Source: Dryocosmus kuriphilus
Lineage: Eukaryota; Arthropoda; Insecta; Hymenoptera; Cynipidae
Direction of reading: 5' to 3'
Assembly (NCBI GenBank): GCA_038277395.1
Contig: CM076196.1
Location: 133,449,867 to 133,513,866 of the forward strand
DNA length: 64,000 bases
Shown: positions 11,419-22,599 of the stretch, piece after piece
Layout: each line of letters begins with the position of its first letter
Numbering within the stretch: the stretch's first letter is position 1
Translations under genes and position numbers: made by a program
Notes under the pieces: generated by a model
What the model saw: the letters and a program-made list of their open reading frames with translations, nothing else
The model's database searches: none
What the model was told of the DNA's origin: nothing

Positions 11419-12291
11419 GAAAATATGTTCCTCTGAGTCAGTTTCGTCAGTCGTAGTTGCGTCTTCTGGTCCCTTGTCCCTATAGCTGGAGAAAGCCAGA
11501 TTTTTATGTGTTCTCTTAATAGATTTATTTTATTTGTCATGTGACGGGTGTGTGTGTCGCGTTAGTGTAGCAAAATTTTAGGTTATGAACAATCCTGCTA
11601 CAATAAAAAATAATAGTTCTGATACGATAAATAATACTATCCCCAATCTTAATATCTTGTAAATTTTTATATTATAAAGATCTTGGAAAGTTCCTTCACG
11701 AATAATTTCTCGTCATCACTGAATTGAACAAAAAATGATTCTGTAAGGCAGAGCTTGCGAACCCTAAGTATTCTAATTCCTACCGCTTTTTAAAAAACAA
11801 AATTCTATCCTAAATACTACACTCGCATTTGCTTACTTTCTTTTTCTGAGGCTCCTCTTCTCGTAATGTCGCTTTTGCCAGGAAGAACGATGACCATAGA
11901 CGTTGTTCTGCTGCTTGGCGCGAAGATAGGAGATGGCCGCTGAATCGCTGATGTATCAGTGATTGTAGAAGTAGCTTCTTTTTCAGAGTTTATCGCCGGA
12001 TTGCGTATTCAAGGACTTACCGTCTAGATCGACGTTCCCAAAATAAATTTTTTTTTTTTTAGTTTCGGACTTTCGGTTGCTTCTGGTTTACGTAGAATTG
12101 AGTCTACTTAGTTCGACTACAAATTTTACAAAAAGCACTTACTAGCCATTTATCGGATGATAATCCTTAGATTCCAACCGGAGTTCGTACTCGTAGTTTA
12201 TACTGAAATCACTCTTTTGTTTCCCGGTTCGTCCAAGATAGCGCGGTTTGATTTTACTTCATTTCCGTAGAAATCCAATCGTTTGACACCA
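11419..12291 (-). other. E1 leader between primer binding site and gag
   Basis: Non-coding leader with no open frame of note. It includes a T-run near 12046-12060. I see no other feature. Confidence 0.5.
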
Positions 12292-12308
12292 TCCTGGCAG
12301 GATCGCCA
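12292..12308 (-). promoter_or_regulatory. E1 primer binding site, tRNA-Arg-like
   Basis: On the minus strand the sequence is TGGCGATCCTGCCAGGA, 5 bases inside the LTR end. It is complementary to a tRNA 3' end of the arginine type (my recollection of the insect tRNA-Arg acceptor and T arm). E2 has the identical 17 bases at the same place. Confidence 0.75.
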
Positions 12309-12313
12309 GAAAA

Positions 12314-12518
12314 TGTAACGGGTCCAAAGTAATGTAAACAAAATATAATTATTCTGTTGATAATTTATTATTTAAAGCGCGATCTGATTTACATGCTCCG
12401 CTGATTAGATACAAAGTGAGCTGCCGAGGCGGCTGCCGAGCGCATTCATGTCTCGCCCTGCACATCTCATGAGATAAGAATGGCAGTGTCAGCATATAAA
12501 TATGCACATACTGTTACA
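12314..12518 (-). repeat. E1 5' LTR
   Basis: Starts TGTAACGG and ends TGTTACA on the plus strand, so both strands have TG...CA ends. Length is 205 bp. Its last 43 bp match 2848-2890. The primer binding site lies next to its inner edge, which makes this the 5' LTR of the minus-strand element. Confidence 0.82.
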
Positions 12519-12872
12519 CTATTAGAAATATTCTGAATTTGACCAATTTATTGTGTTACAAAAGTAACGGAAAATTTTATTTTCCAATACTTTTTTTACG
12601 TAACCGCATGTTAAAGTTAAAAAACTTTTAACTGAATTTGCTGATATTTTTCATCAAATTACAAAAAGATATTATCTACCTATTATTTACAGTTCAAAAA
12701 GAATCCTTAGCAATTGAAAGAATCGCAAAATTAAAAAAGAAACTATTTCAAAAGTTTATTATTACATTATGAATTAAAATTATTATAAATCAAATTAATG
12801 TTGAATTATTATAGTGTTGAATGATTTATTCATCGCTTATCCTAATATTATGTGACGCTTTTGTAACTTGAT
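12519..12872. other. AT-rich spacer between E1 and the LINE
   Basis: No coding or structured feature seen. This is older target DNA into which the LINE later inserted at 12899. Confidence 0.5.
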
Positions 12873-12899
12873 GTAATTAATAAAGAGTATTTAACTTTG
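12873..12899. repeat. left target-site duplication of the LINE
   Basis: 27 bp beginning GTAATTAATAAAG and ending TTAACTTTG, identical to 17565-17591. Confidence 0.92.
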
Positions 12900-13375
12900 T
12901 TTCCAGCGCCGATAGTGACAATACGTGTCTGGAAATACTGTGATCTTTTTGGCTTTTGTAAAGTGATTAAGAGTCATTTGGGGTGAAAAAAGGGTGGTGA
13001 GAGGATTGTTGATAGGTGCGAGTTCAGAGTAAATGAGGGGAAGGGTGGCTTATGGTAGATAAAAGCGAAAAAAGGGAAAAAGTGTTGTGTGCTGAGGTTT
13101 GAGGTTAGAATAGGAGTCAGTTTTGTGGCGGTTCTGGGTGCTACGTGGGAGCGGAGCGGGGTGGTTGGGAGTTGGGTAGTGAATATGCATGGGACATGGG
13201 AGACAAATGATGAGGTAAGGTTAGTTTGGTATGGATTATTACTGCTGTTTTTTACGAGAAAAGGTGCGAAGGAGGAAGGAACGGTGAGGGGCTTGTAGAT
13301 GGCGGAGTGAAGGGTATAAGGTTGCGCGGGACAAGATAGTTCAGTGAGTAAAGTAGGGGACTAGCTAGAAGTCCA

Positions 13376-14187
13376 GTGAGAAATAACGCCAGAGGGCAAC
13401 ACGAGTTGCGTAAAGACACTGGCGAGGCGAGCTCGAGGTTGGAACCGAGTAGTGCAAGGAGTGAAAAGAAGAGGACAAGTGAGACAAGCAGTGACGAGGG
13501 AGAGAGGTTCGAGTCAGGTAGGGAGAACACAATAGAAATTCTGATTAGAGAATTAAGCGAGGAAACGTGCAGAGGAATAGCGGAAGTAAAGAAACTGAGT
13601 AGGGGAACAGAGAAGGTGGTCCTGAAGGTAAAAGAGAAATGGGAAAAGTGGGAAACTTGCTGGAAAGAGGAGAAAGAGAAAGTGTGGAGAAATTTAGAGA
13701 ATATGGTGGAGAGCCAGAGAAAAAGTGGAGAAGAGAGGAGAAAAGAAATAAGTCAGTTGGAAGAGAGTGTCCGTAACTTAGAATGCAGAGGTGCACGTGA
13801 AGAGAATAGTGAAGAACGAGGGAGATGGGACGGAAAAGAGGGAGGTGTGAAGTTGAGATAGGTGAATGAGAGAATGAGAGCGACACGAGAAAGCAGGAGG
13901 TAGAGAAACTTATGAGACATAGGGCACAGATCAGGGTGAAGAAAATAAAGAGTGTGGGCAGCAAGGTAGGAGGAAAAGCAAGGGTGTACGTAGTCAAACT
14001 GGGGAGTGACGTGGAGAAGAGAGAGATAATGACGAAAAAGAAGGTGCTTAGGAAAAGAAAAGAAATAATTGATGAAGATATTACATGGAGGGAAAGAAAG
14101 AAAAGATGGCTAATAGAAGAGAGGGCATGGGAGGAGAGGGGGAGAGGGAATAGAGCTAGGATTGAGAGACATATTGTGGGTGAATGA
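13376..14187 (+). pseudogene. LINE ORF1-like region, broken
   Basis: Two open pieces (13376-13861 and 13912-14187) encode highly charged, Lys/Glu/Arg-rich sequence. A heptad-like stretch around KWEKWETCWKEEKEKVW suggests a coiled coil, as in many LINE ORF1 proteins. No zinc knuckle is visible. The minus-strand frames over the same region are Leu/Ser/Phe-rich shadows of purine-rich coding DNA. Confidence 0.55.
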
Positions 14188-14435
14188 GACAGTGTGGATA
14201 TGGGACGAAGAGAGATAGGAGTTAAAAGTAGGAGAATGGTCACAAGGAAGAAGGGAAGCAGAGATGACTAAGAAAAGAGTGGAAGTGACGGGGTTTGCGA
14301 ATGAGATAAGAGAGAGAAGGAGGTAAGAAGGGAAAGAGAGGGTGAAAAGTAGGTTAATATAGCGTGTGGAATGTTTCAGGGTTAAAAAATGAAAATAGAG
14401 GTTTCTGGGATGAGTTAAATAAATGAGACGTAATA

Positions 14436-17082
14436 ATGATGAGCGAGACATGGTTGAATGAGAAGGAATGGAAGGGTCTTAAAAGAAATTTACCCAAAGG
14501 GTACATATGGACAGTGCAAGAAGCAAGAGTGGAATATGAGATGGGAAGGAGAATGGAAGGCATGGTCTCAGGGGTGAAGAAGGAGTTGGTAATAGAAGAG
14601 AAAGGGGGACAGAGAGAGACAGATCTGGAGGGTACTACATTTAGGGGAATAAAGGTAGAAAGAGTAAGAGTGGACGTGGTTTGCGTATACAGAAGAGGAG
14701 GAGAAGAGAATGGGTGGAAAGTAATAAAGAATTGGATGGAGGAAAAGAAAGAAGAGTTGGTGTTAATAGAGGGAGATTTAAACGCATGGCCAGGGGAATT
14801 GGGGGAAGAATTATTAGACGAAGAAAATGAAACTTTTTGCAGAAAATATAAACACAGAGAAATAGATAGAGAGGGTAAAATACTCTTGAATATGGTTGGA
14901 GAGGCAGGATGGTTCCTATGTAACGGAAGTACAAAGGGTGATTAAGAAGGGGAGTTGACGTAAGTAGGAAAAAGAGAAACAGTGATTGATTACATCCTGT
15001 CAGAAGAAAGGATAGGAAAGTTTATAGACAGAAAGGAAGTAGGGGATGAGATAGGATCAGAACATTTTCCGGTGATTGCTACTCTGAGTAGTGAAGGATG
15101 GAGGCGTAGTAGAGGAAAAAGAGAGAGGGTGACAGTGAAAAAAAGGAAATATGGGTAGATCTGGAGGGGGGGGGGGGTGAACTTAGTGAATAAAAGGAAA
15201 AGATGGAGAATGGGGATGAAGAGAGTACACAAGAGGAAGATCTGGATAGGTTGGTAGCAATTTTAAGGGAAAGGATTGAGAAGATAAAGGAGAGGTAATG
15301 GCGCAAGTAGAGCAGGAAGAGGGAAAGAGAGTATGGTGGGATGCGGAATGTGGCAAGAGTAAGGAAAAAATAAAGCAATATTTAAAAATGTGGAGAAAAG
15401 GAGAGTTGGAGAAAAGAAAATATAATAAAAGGAAAAAGTGCATGAGAGGTTATTAAACATAAAGAGACAGGAGGTGAAAAATAGGTATGAGGAAGAGGTT
15501 GAGAAAGCGGTTAGGGATGGTAGGGAATGGGAAGTGATAAGCAGAAAGATGATGAAGGAAAGGGATAAACGATGAGATCGAAATGAGCGAATAGTGTAAG
15601 TATTTCAAAAATCAATTAGGAGGAGCAGAAAATATGGTAAAGGGAGAAGGTAGGAAGACAGTTGAGGAGGAGGAGGACGCTGGAAATGAGATTAGTAGAG
15701 AAGAGGTGAAAGAGACAATAAAATATCTTAAAAGAGATAAGGTTACAGGAAAGGACGGTATAGAGAACGAGGCTCTTAAATATAGAGGAGATGGCGTACA
15801 TGCAGTGATGTGGAGAACATGCAATAAGATCTGGAAGGGAATAGGGTGGCAAAAAGATTGGAGGACAGGATGTGTGGTACCATTAATTAAAAAAGAGGAG
15901 TGTAACAAGGTAGAGGACTACAAAGGAATTACTATTATGTCGGTAGGATACAAAATTTACGTAGAATTAATAAAGAGCAGGTTAGAAAGACAGGTGGAGG
16001 ACAAAGGGATTATTCCAAATAACTAGGCGGGTTTCCGGAAAGAATCGGAACTATTGACAACGTATACATATAATTACCTGGTGAATAGGAAGAATGGGAA
16101 GTTGATTACTCTGTTTGTGAATTTTAAGGCAGCGTTTGATTCTGTAAACAGAAAGGTGCTATGGAAAGCCCTGGTAGAGAGGGCAGTGGATAAGGGGCTA
16201 GTGGAAAGGATTAAGGAAATTTTAGTAGAAAGCAGAGAAAGGGTGACAGTACGAGCACAAATAGGAGAGATTATCTGGACAGAAAGTGGAGTAAGGCAAG
16301 GTTGTCCACTCAGTACGCTTCTATTTAGTATCCTGTTAGCAGACTTAGAGGAGAAACTAGAAAGGAAGGGCAAGGAAAGCGCCATACTGAGTAATAGTAA
16401 AATATATTCTGTGGTGTATATGCGGCCGATATAGTCTTGTTAGCGAAAAATGAAAAAAGGATGAACTCAATGATGAGAGTTTTTGAAAAATACGTGAGAG
16501 AGAAAGATAAAACAGTAAATGTAGGAAAGACCAAAATGGTATATTTCAGTAATAGGAGAAGCAAAATAAAGTATGAATGGAAGATGAATGGCGAGACTGT
16601 AGAACTCGCGAAGGAGTTCTGTTATCTAGGTTTTTTGTTTGAATCGGGGGGAGGAAGTGACTTGCAGGTAAGAAAGAGGCTTAGAATGCGAGTAAGATAA
16701 TGGGACAAGTGTGGGGTATAGGCAAGAGAAGATTCAAGGATGATTGGAAGATAAGAATGTGGATGTTTGACGTGTAGTGTGGCCAGTGCTGAGCTATTGA
16801 TTAGAGATCTGGGGTTGGAGGGAATTTAAAGGGGTAGAAAGTGCACAAGAAAGATTTTTGAGATGGGTTATGGGAGTGAGGTGGAGCTGCCCTGGATATA
16901 TATTTAGAGATGAATTGAGTAGAGAGGAAATGGTAACAAGAGAACTGAAAAGAACATGGAATTTGGAAGAAAAGCTAAAAAGGCGGGAGGGAAGTAAGGT
17001 AGCACAAGCATGTCTAAGGGAAATTCAAATTAAAGAGGAATGTGGGTTAAAGGATGTAAATAAAGACTGGCAGCAGAGGTAG
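14436..17082 (+). pseudogene. LINE ORF2: endonuclease and reverse transcriptase, broken
   Basis: 14436-14945 holds an exonuclease-endonuclease-phosphatase fold (SETWLNEKEWKG, then LIEGDLNAWPG). RT begins in 15634-16026 (TGKDGIENEALKY, VVPLIKKEECNKVEDYKG) and continues after an in-frame TAG at 16024-16026 into 16054-16434 (FVNFKAAFDSVN, GVRQGCPLSTLLFS). A shift near 16410 moves the frame to 16437-16700. At 16419-16430 the expected catalytic YxDD reads Y-A-A-D, so one metal-binding Asp is lost. 16858-17082 carries a C-terminal domain (CPGYIFRDELSREEM). The element is dead by several independent lesions. Confidence 0.85.
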
Positions 17083-17512
17083 AGCAGGAATTGGGAGTAA
17101 AGCAGGAATTGGGAGTAAAGCAGGAAGAAGAGAGATGAGGAAAAATCGTAACATCAAGATATAATAGATGGTATGGCATGGTTAAGAGCGAAGCAGAGCC
17201 AGAATATCATATATCATCATGGGAGCACGTGCTAGAGAGATGCACAGGGGACGAAATAGGAGGGGACAGCGTGAGTAACAGGTTAAGATGGATTTTGGAT
17301 GAAATGGACAAGGGGGATTAAAAAGTTGGAATAATTCAGAGAAAGAGCAAAGTGCAGAGGATAGGACAAAGCCAAAAGGGGACTGCAATTAAATGAAATT
17401 AAAGATGTAGAATCGCGACTAAAGAATGTGTTTTGAAAAGTTACTCGTAAAAGCGAGAGTACAGGGAATGGAGGCCCTCAAACCCGTAAAAGGGAGAATA
17501 ACAAACATACAA

Positions 17513-17564
17513 ACATGCATACATACATACATACATACATACATATGCACATACATACATACAC
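17513..17564 (+). repeat. CATA-type microsatellite tail of the LINE
   Basis: ACATACATAC-type repeats lie directly before the right target duplication and serve as the LINE 3' terminus in place of poly(A). Confidence 0.8.
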
Positions 17565-17591
17565 GTAATTAATAAAGAGTATTTAACTTTG
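17565..17591. repeat. right target-site duplication of the LINE
   Basis: Identical 27 bp to 12873-12899. Confidence 0.92.
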
Positions 17592-17994
17592 CCCGAGTTT
17601 GTTGGAAATATATTTTTTTTATAGAAGATCAATTTATAATTTAACGATTACCTAAAAGATTATAAATTAATTGATCGATGTTTGTTAATTACCTACAAAT
17701 TTTAAAACCCATCTATCATTAAAAATTTCGAAAATAAAAGAATAATTAGAATTTGCCACTTTACCCTGCCCCAGCGCAGTGAAACGTCTTACCTTACATT
17801 TTGTTAACGAGCCTCAAGTATCTCGATAGCCGACAGGCTTATTTGTTAGGGATTATGGTACGATAGGTTAGATTTCAGAAATTTAAGTAGGCAGTAATTA
17901 CGTTCGAACCCCGCTGCAGCGTTTTCGATTTTAAATAGCGTTAAAAATGCGATTATACGTTTATTTATAGTGCCTGTAGTGGCGTCTGATTATA
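17592..17994. other. AT-rich spacer with a possible tRNA-derived B box
   Basis: No gene seen. Around 17900-17925 there is GTTCGAACCCCGCTGCAGCG, which resembles a pol III B box of a tRNA-derived repeat. I cannot fold a tRNA around it. Confidence 0.35.

Positions 17995-18058
<64 letters not shown>
17995..18058. repeat. ATT microsatellite, probable tail of the RTE-like LINE
   Basis: About 20 ATT units lie exactly at the 3' side of the minus-strand LINE. RTE-type LINEs characteristically end in a short simple repeat, so this is best read as its AAT tail. Confidence 0.8.
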
Positions 18059-18150
18059 GTTCAGGAGTTCGAACACGGAAGTTCAGTGCCTCAGCTACCC
18101 GAAACTGCCACGCATCTCTATACTGTGCATCCTCCATCCAGTTAAAATAA

Positions 18151-21100
18151 TCATGACCTAGCTCTTTTAGATCGACCCTTACGTTTTTCTCCCATCTGTT
18201 TTCTCGGTCTGCCTAGAGGTCTGTTACTAATCGGTTTTCTTCTTAAAACTTGCGCCACTGTTCTTTCGTTGCCCATTCTTGCTACATGTCCCGCCCAGCT
18301 GAATTTGTGCGCTTTCATTACTCTATTAATATTTACTGACCCGTAGAGAGCATGCAGTTCATCATTATGCATGTTTCAAATGATACGTGTTAGATGATTC
18401 AGGAATAAAAGCTAATTTTTTTTTCATTTTACGGTCATTTTCTGATTTAAAAAAAATTTTTACTCTATATTAAAAAACTATTGTGTTTGTTTCATGTATT
18501 CATAAAATACTATATAACTATGTTAATAATAATGTAGACAAAATACTCTAAAAATTTTCTTTCCCGTTGTAACATGTTCTATTCCGTTTTTTATATTCCG
18601 GGATAGAGATGTTTCAACACTTTGTCACTTTGAATACCATTGCTGTGAACTATGAACGTGTTCCGCTCAGCTTAAATTGCGCGCTTTTATTACTCTATTA
18701 ATATTTACTGATCCGTAGAGAGCATGCAGTTCATCCAGTCTCTTCATCCCTTTTTAGGCCATAGTTTTTTCTAAGTACTTCATTTTCGAATAGTCTAAAC
18801 CCGTTCTCCTCTCCTTTCGTCAGCGCCCACGTTTCGCAACTGTACATGACGATCGGCATATTCTTATCTTGATATCATTAGATAGCGATTGCGATTTTAG
18901 TAACGTAGTTTTTGCATAGTAGCATCTACTGCCAGCATGCAGCCGCCTTTTAATTTCCGTTTTAATGTTATTGTCGCTAGTTATAATAGTCCCGAGGTAT
19001 TTAAACTCATTAATTCGTTCAAATTTCATATTTTCGACCATTAGATCCCCCTCTTCATTGCTTTGTTCTGACCTGTCGACGGTCAAATATTTTATCTTCG
19101 ATTCGCTAAGTTCTAAACATATTTCCTTGGCTTTTGTGATCAAGATTTCTGCATTTTTAGCTACCGTTTCTTTATCATCCCCGAGTAAGTCGAGACCATC
19201 CGTGTATCCCAGAATTTGTATTATCTGATTGAGGGTAGCACCGGACGGATTCGCTTGTACTTGTCTGACCACGTACTCTAAAACTAAGTTGAAAAGAATG
19301 CACGAAAGCGCATCGCCCTGTTTCAGGCCATCGCGGATCAAAAACTCTTCATATAAACTTCCGTTTTCGCGTATTCTACCCCTACTATCGCTTAAGCAAA
19401 TTTCGATAAGTCTAACCAATTTCCTTGGTATACCCAAGAACTCTAGAATCCAGTACATTCGTGCGCGTACAATAGAGTCGTAAGCTTTTTTGAAATCGAT
19501 AAATAGTTGATGTATTGCTGCTTTAAATTCCCATTTCTTTTCTAACAGTTGCTCTAATTGTAAACATTTGATCGCTTGTAGACCGGTTTCGGTGGAATCG
19601 ACACTGGTGATCCCCAATGATTTCCTCAGCAAAAGGGATTAGTCTACTTAAGATTACATTGGACAGGACCTTATAGCACGAAGGCATGAGTGAAATTTCC
19701 CGATAATTGTTACAGTTTGTTGTATCGCATTTTTTAAAAATGGGTATAATAATAATAGAGGTATTCCATTCCTCCGGTATCCGTTCTGTTTTCCAGATTG
19801 CGCGTATTAATTTACAAACTTGCCTTTTGAGGCAAGGGCCCCCATTTTTTATCAGTTCTGACTTTAGGTCATCGATGCCTCTGGCTTTGTTATTTTTCAA
19901 CTTCTTTATGGCCATTTCTATTTCTTTCTCAGTAGGCTCATCAATTAGTAGATCAGAAATTTCGATTTCACCGACATTATCTTCAACGGGGGCTTCGCGT
20001 GCGTTCAATAGCTTATCGAAATAGTTTTTCTATAAATGTAGTCCCTCTGTCGCATCGGCTACTAGATTACCATTTTCGCCCCTCATTACTTCTGTTCTAC
20101 TTTGAAAGCCTTTCCTTATAAAATTGATTCTCCTGTAAAACTCACGCGGATTATTTTGTTTATTATGCGTTTCTATTGCTAGTATTTTATTCTTTTCTCG
20201 CTCCTTTTCCTTGGATCTGTAAAGCCTATTTATACTTTTACTAATCTCGCGATACTTCTTACGTGTTTGATCGCAATCATTTTGTAAACTAATTACTTTG
20301 ACCTTTGTTCGCTTTTCAAACCATAGTTTGCAGTCCTCGTCGAACCACGGTTTGCTTTGGTTACTTTCTTTAAACCTATAGTACATTTTGCGGCTGTCTT
20401 TATCGCCTCTTTCATATTGCCCCCCAGGGTTTCCGGGTCCTCCTCCTAATTATCGCTATCGTCTCTCTGTTTTTGAAGAGCATCAAAACTATTAGAAATC
20501 TCCGCCTGATAATTCAGTGTTTCTATTGGTGTTTTAAACTTATCTATATTGAAACAAACTGTTGGCTCTGGGCAGCTAGTTTTCTTTCTTAACGCTAATC
20601 TAGATCTTAGTTTCACTATCACGAGAAAGTGTTCTGAATTTACATCCGCTGCCCGGTACGATCTTACATCGAGAATGTTTGTATGACGTCTTCTCTCAAT
20701 TAAAACGTGATCAATCTGATTGCGAGTGATACAATTTGGTGATGTCCAGGTGGCCTTATGTATATTTTTATGCTTGAAATATGTGCTTTTGACAACGAGG
20801 TTCTTTGAACCTGCAAAGTTTATTACTCTAGTCTCATTATCATCACTGAAGTCATGCAAGCTTTCTGACCCTATTGTAGGCTTATACATCGGTTCTTTTC
20901 CAATTTTCGCGTTGAAATCTCCCAATACTATTTTTGCGTCAAACTTCAAGAACTTGTCAAAAACTAGTTCGACTGTTTCGTAAAAAAGATCCTTAGTACT
21001 TCGTCTTTGCCCTCGGTAGGGCAGTGCACGTTGACTAGCACCTGTTTGCAGAAAAATTACCCTTTAGTACAATATATGATAACCGTTTGTTAATGAATTG

Positions 21101-21553
21101 CGCGTCGATAACCTCTTGCAAAATTCGTTTATTAATAAGAAAACCGGTCCCCAGTGTGCGCCCTTTAGCTACCCTATTGTGAAAAATGTAGTTATCCTTA
21201 GAAATTGATGTGTACTAGCCCGGCCAGCAGGTTTCTTGAAGTGCTATTATATCTATATCGTATCTCTTTGCTATATCAATGAGTTCGCTAAATCCGCCAG
21301 TATTTAGACTTCGAGCGTTCAGAGTTCCCGCCTTTAGATATTTTACTGTAGTTTTTTGTTTTTGAAAGTTAGCCATGATAGTGTAAGTCCAGGTGAGTCC
21401 ACCGTCCCAGGAGTGATAACCCCCATACCTCCCTAGGTCTAAGTATGGGAGCTTTTCGACTTTGAGAAGGACAGACACACGACGGTTTTTGCCTCGTATC
21501 CTAACGTGTCCCTGGAAGGCAGTGCGCCACACCCCCAGTGGCATCAATATCAC
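18151..21553 (-). pseudogene. RTE-like endonuclease/reverse transcriptase, broken
   Basis: Minus-strand pieces in order. 21215-21553: endonuclease start (TLNARSLNTGGFSELID, IIALQETCWPG). 20446-20949: endonuclease core (IVLGDFNAKIG, then SEHFLVIVKLR). 20030-20386: linker (NQSKPWFDEDCKLW). 19523-20008 and 18820-19632: RT with LFIDFKKAYDSI, DGLKQGDALSC and a degenerate catalytic box GYTDGLDLLGDD in place of YADD. 18151-18372: C-terminal SWAGHVARMG. The catalytic box is altered at the second Asp (D to G), and the pieces change frame, so it cannot be active. Confidence 0.82.
18297..18735 (-). repeat. 68 bp direct duplication in the RTE C-terminal region
   Basis: 18297-18363 and 18668-18735 are near-identical (shared TTACTCTATTAATATTTACT and GTAGAGAGCATGCAGTTCAT). 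They are separated by about 300 bp of AT-rich DNA unlike the rest of the element. Either a second truncated copy or a local duplication with inserted sequence explains it. Confidence 0.7.
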
Positions 21554-21950
21554 GTTGATGCTACAGGCGAATCATTCCACATATCCTGTGGTGTCTAATT
21601 GGGCAGCAGGAATTCTCCCTTACAAGATTTTTAGTTCTGGTTTGGGTAGTGTTTCTAGGTTGATACACGCTGCACCTCGGCTTGATAGAACTTACCTATT
21701 GCGAATGGACGCGAAAGGGTGAGTCCTCCCAAACCATGGCTGTCCTGTACCTATCTTCTACCAGTGTGGGCTCACCACACCCACGACTGGTTCCTATTGG
21801 CTGTCCGCGACTGCTTATTCTTGTATTCGCAGTTAACCTCAGGGGCTGTTCAAGCTCAGGGGCCGTTCCTGTATCTGCAACGTACGGACGCACTACGCAG
21901 TGGTGACAGGAACCCACCAAGCAGGCGTCTAATTGTATATAAAGAAAAAA
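21554..21950 (-). other. 5' region of the RTE-like LINE
   Basis: Holds a minus-strand frame (21696-21920) including TAPELEQPLRLTANTRIS, a type of sequence I associate with RTE 5' regions in insects. It is a fragment without an evident domain. Confidence 0.45.
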
Positions 21951-21971
21951 TGATTAAGTAATAATGATAAT

Positions 21972-22500
21972 ACAGGACCACAAAAATATTTGGCTGGACA
22001 ATTGATCAGGACTAGTCGTATCTTATGTTTTTGGGGTCGCTGAGTCCGAATCTGGGCATGGAATATTCCTATCACGTCACAGTTTTTTAGAACTCAAGAT
22101 TTAACTTCAAAATTTATGAATATTTACACTATCCTACCTTTAGCTTCACCCAGGAACAACGACGTGGACGTAAAAGGACTATTTTCCCTTTAGGGTGCTT
22201 TATTTGAGTGAATCCCCTTGCCTCTCTCTGTTTGGGGTACTTGATATGAGTGAGTCCCCTTGCCTCTCACTTCTTGGGGTGCTTGATTTGAGTGAGTCCC
22301 CTTTCCTCTCACTGTTTGCGGTGCTTGATTTGAATGAGTCCCCTTGCCTCTCACTGTATGGGGTGCTTGATTTGAGTGAGTCCCCTTGCCTCTCACTGTT
22401 TGGGGTGCTTAATTTGAGTGAGTCCGCTCACCTCTCACTTTTTGGGGTGCTTGATTTTAGTAAGTCCCCTTGCCTCTCACTTGCTGTGCCTTTTTATTCA
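21972..22500. repeat. left terminal inverted repeat with seven 42 bp units
   Basis: The 42 bp unit (GGGGTGCTTGATTTGAGTGA...) repeats seven times between about 22190 and 22490. Because 42 is divisible by three, an open frame of 14-residue repeats results. That is a by-product, not a gene. Confidence 0.85.
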
Positions 22501-22599
22501 TCGTTCTCTTTTTCTACTAGAAGTCATCAGTCTAGACTACAAAAATCTTAATTTCTATTTGTAAAGGAGCGTAATTCATTGTTACCAAAAGATCTACGA

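Larger units (their letters stand above)
2848..12518 (-). mobile_element. E1, decayed env-bearing Ty3/gypsy (errantivirus-like) element
   Basis: From right to left on the minus strand the element shows a 5' LTR (12314-12518), a tRNA-Arg-like primer binding site, gag, pol (protease, RT, RNase H, integrase), env fragments, a polypurine tract and a 3' LTR remnant. gag is open. pol and env carry many stops and frame changes, and a solo LTR is inserted in the integrase part. The outer part of the 3' LTR is missing next to the Penelope element. Relatedness to E2 is clear across gag, pol and env, but the two are different subfamilies. Confidence 0.88.
12900..17564 (+). mobile_element. dead non-LTR retrotransposon (LINE), plus strand
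   Basis: 4.67 kb bounded by the perfect 27 bp duplication. The coding strand is purine-rich. It holds an ORF1-like region, then an endonuclease plus RT region, then a CATA/ACAT microsatellite tail. There is no poly(A). The order of apurinic-type endonuclease before RT is that of the jockey/R1/I group; I do not assign the clade. Many stops and shifts show that it is inactive. Confidence 0.9.
18059..21960 (-). mobile_element. dead RTE-like LINE, minus strand
   Basis: Right to left: a 5' region (21554-21950), endonuclease, RT, and a C-terminal region with SWAGHVARM, followed by the ATT tail. The endonuclease, the RT spacing and the GHVARM terminal motif fit the RTE group. It carries frame breaks and an internal duplication. 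No target duplication was identified. Confidence 0.82.

Noticed and set aside
13545..15908. Many Leu/Ser/Phe-rich minus-strand frames
   Set aside because: Shadows of the purine-rich LINE coding strand.
22180..22490. CRISPR-like array of regularly spaced repeats
   Set aside because: Units are contiguous 42 bp tandem repeats without variable spacers, in a eukaryotic transposon terminus.
22195..22551. Frame with 14-residue repeats (LSESPCLSLFGVLD)
   Set aside because: It is the 42 bp minisatellite of a transposon terminal repeat read in frame; the same holds for the inverted copy at 24233-24546.
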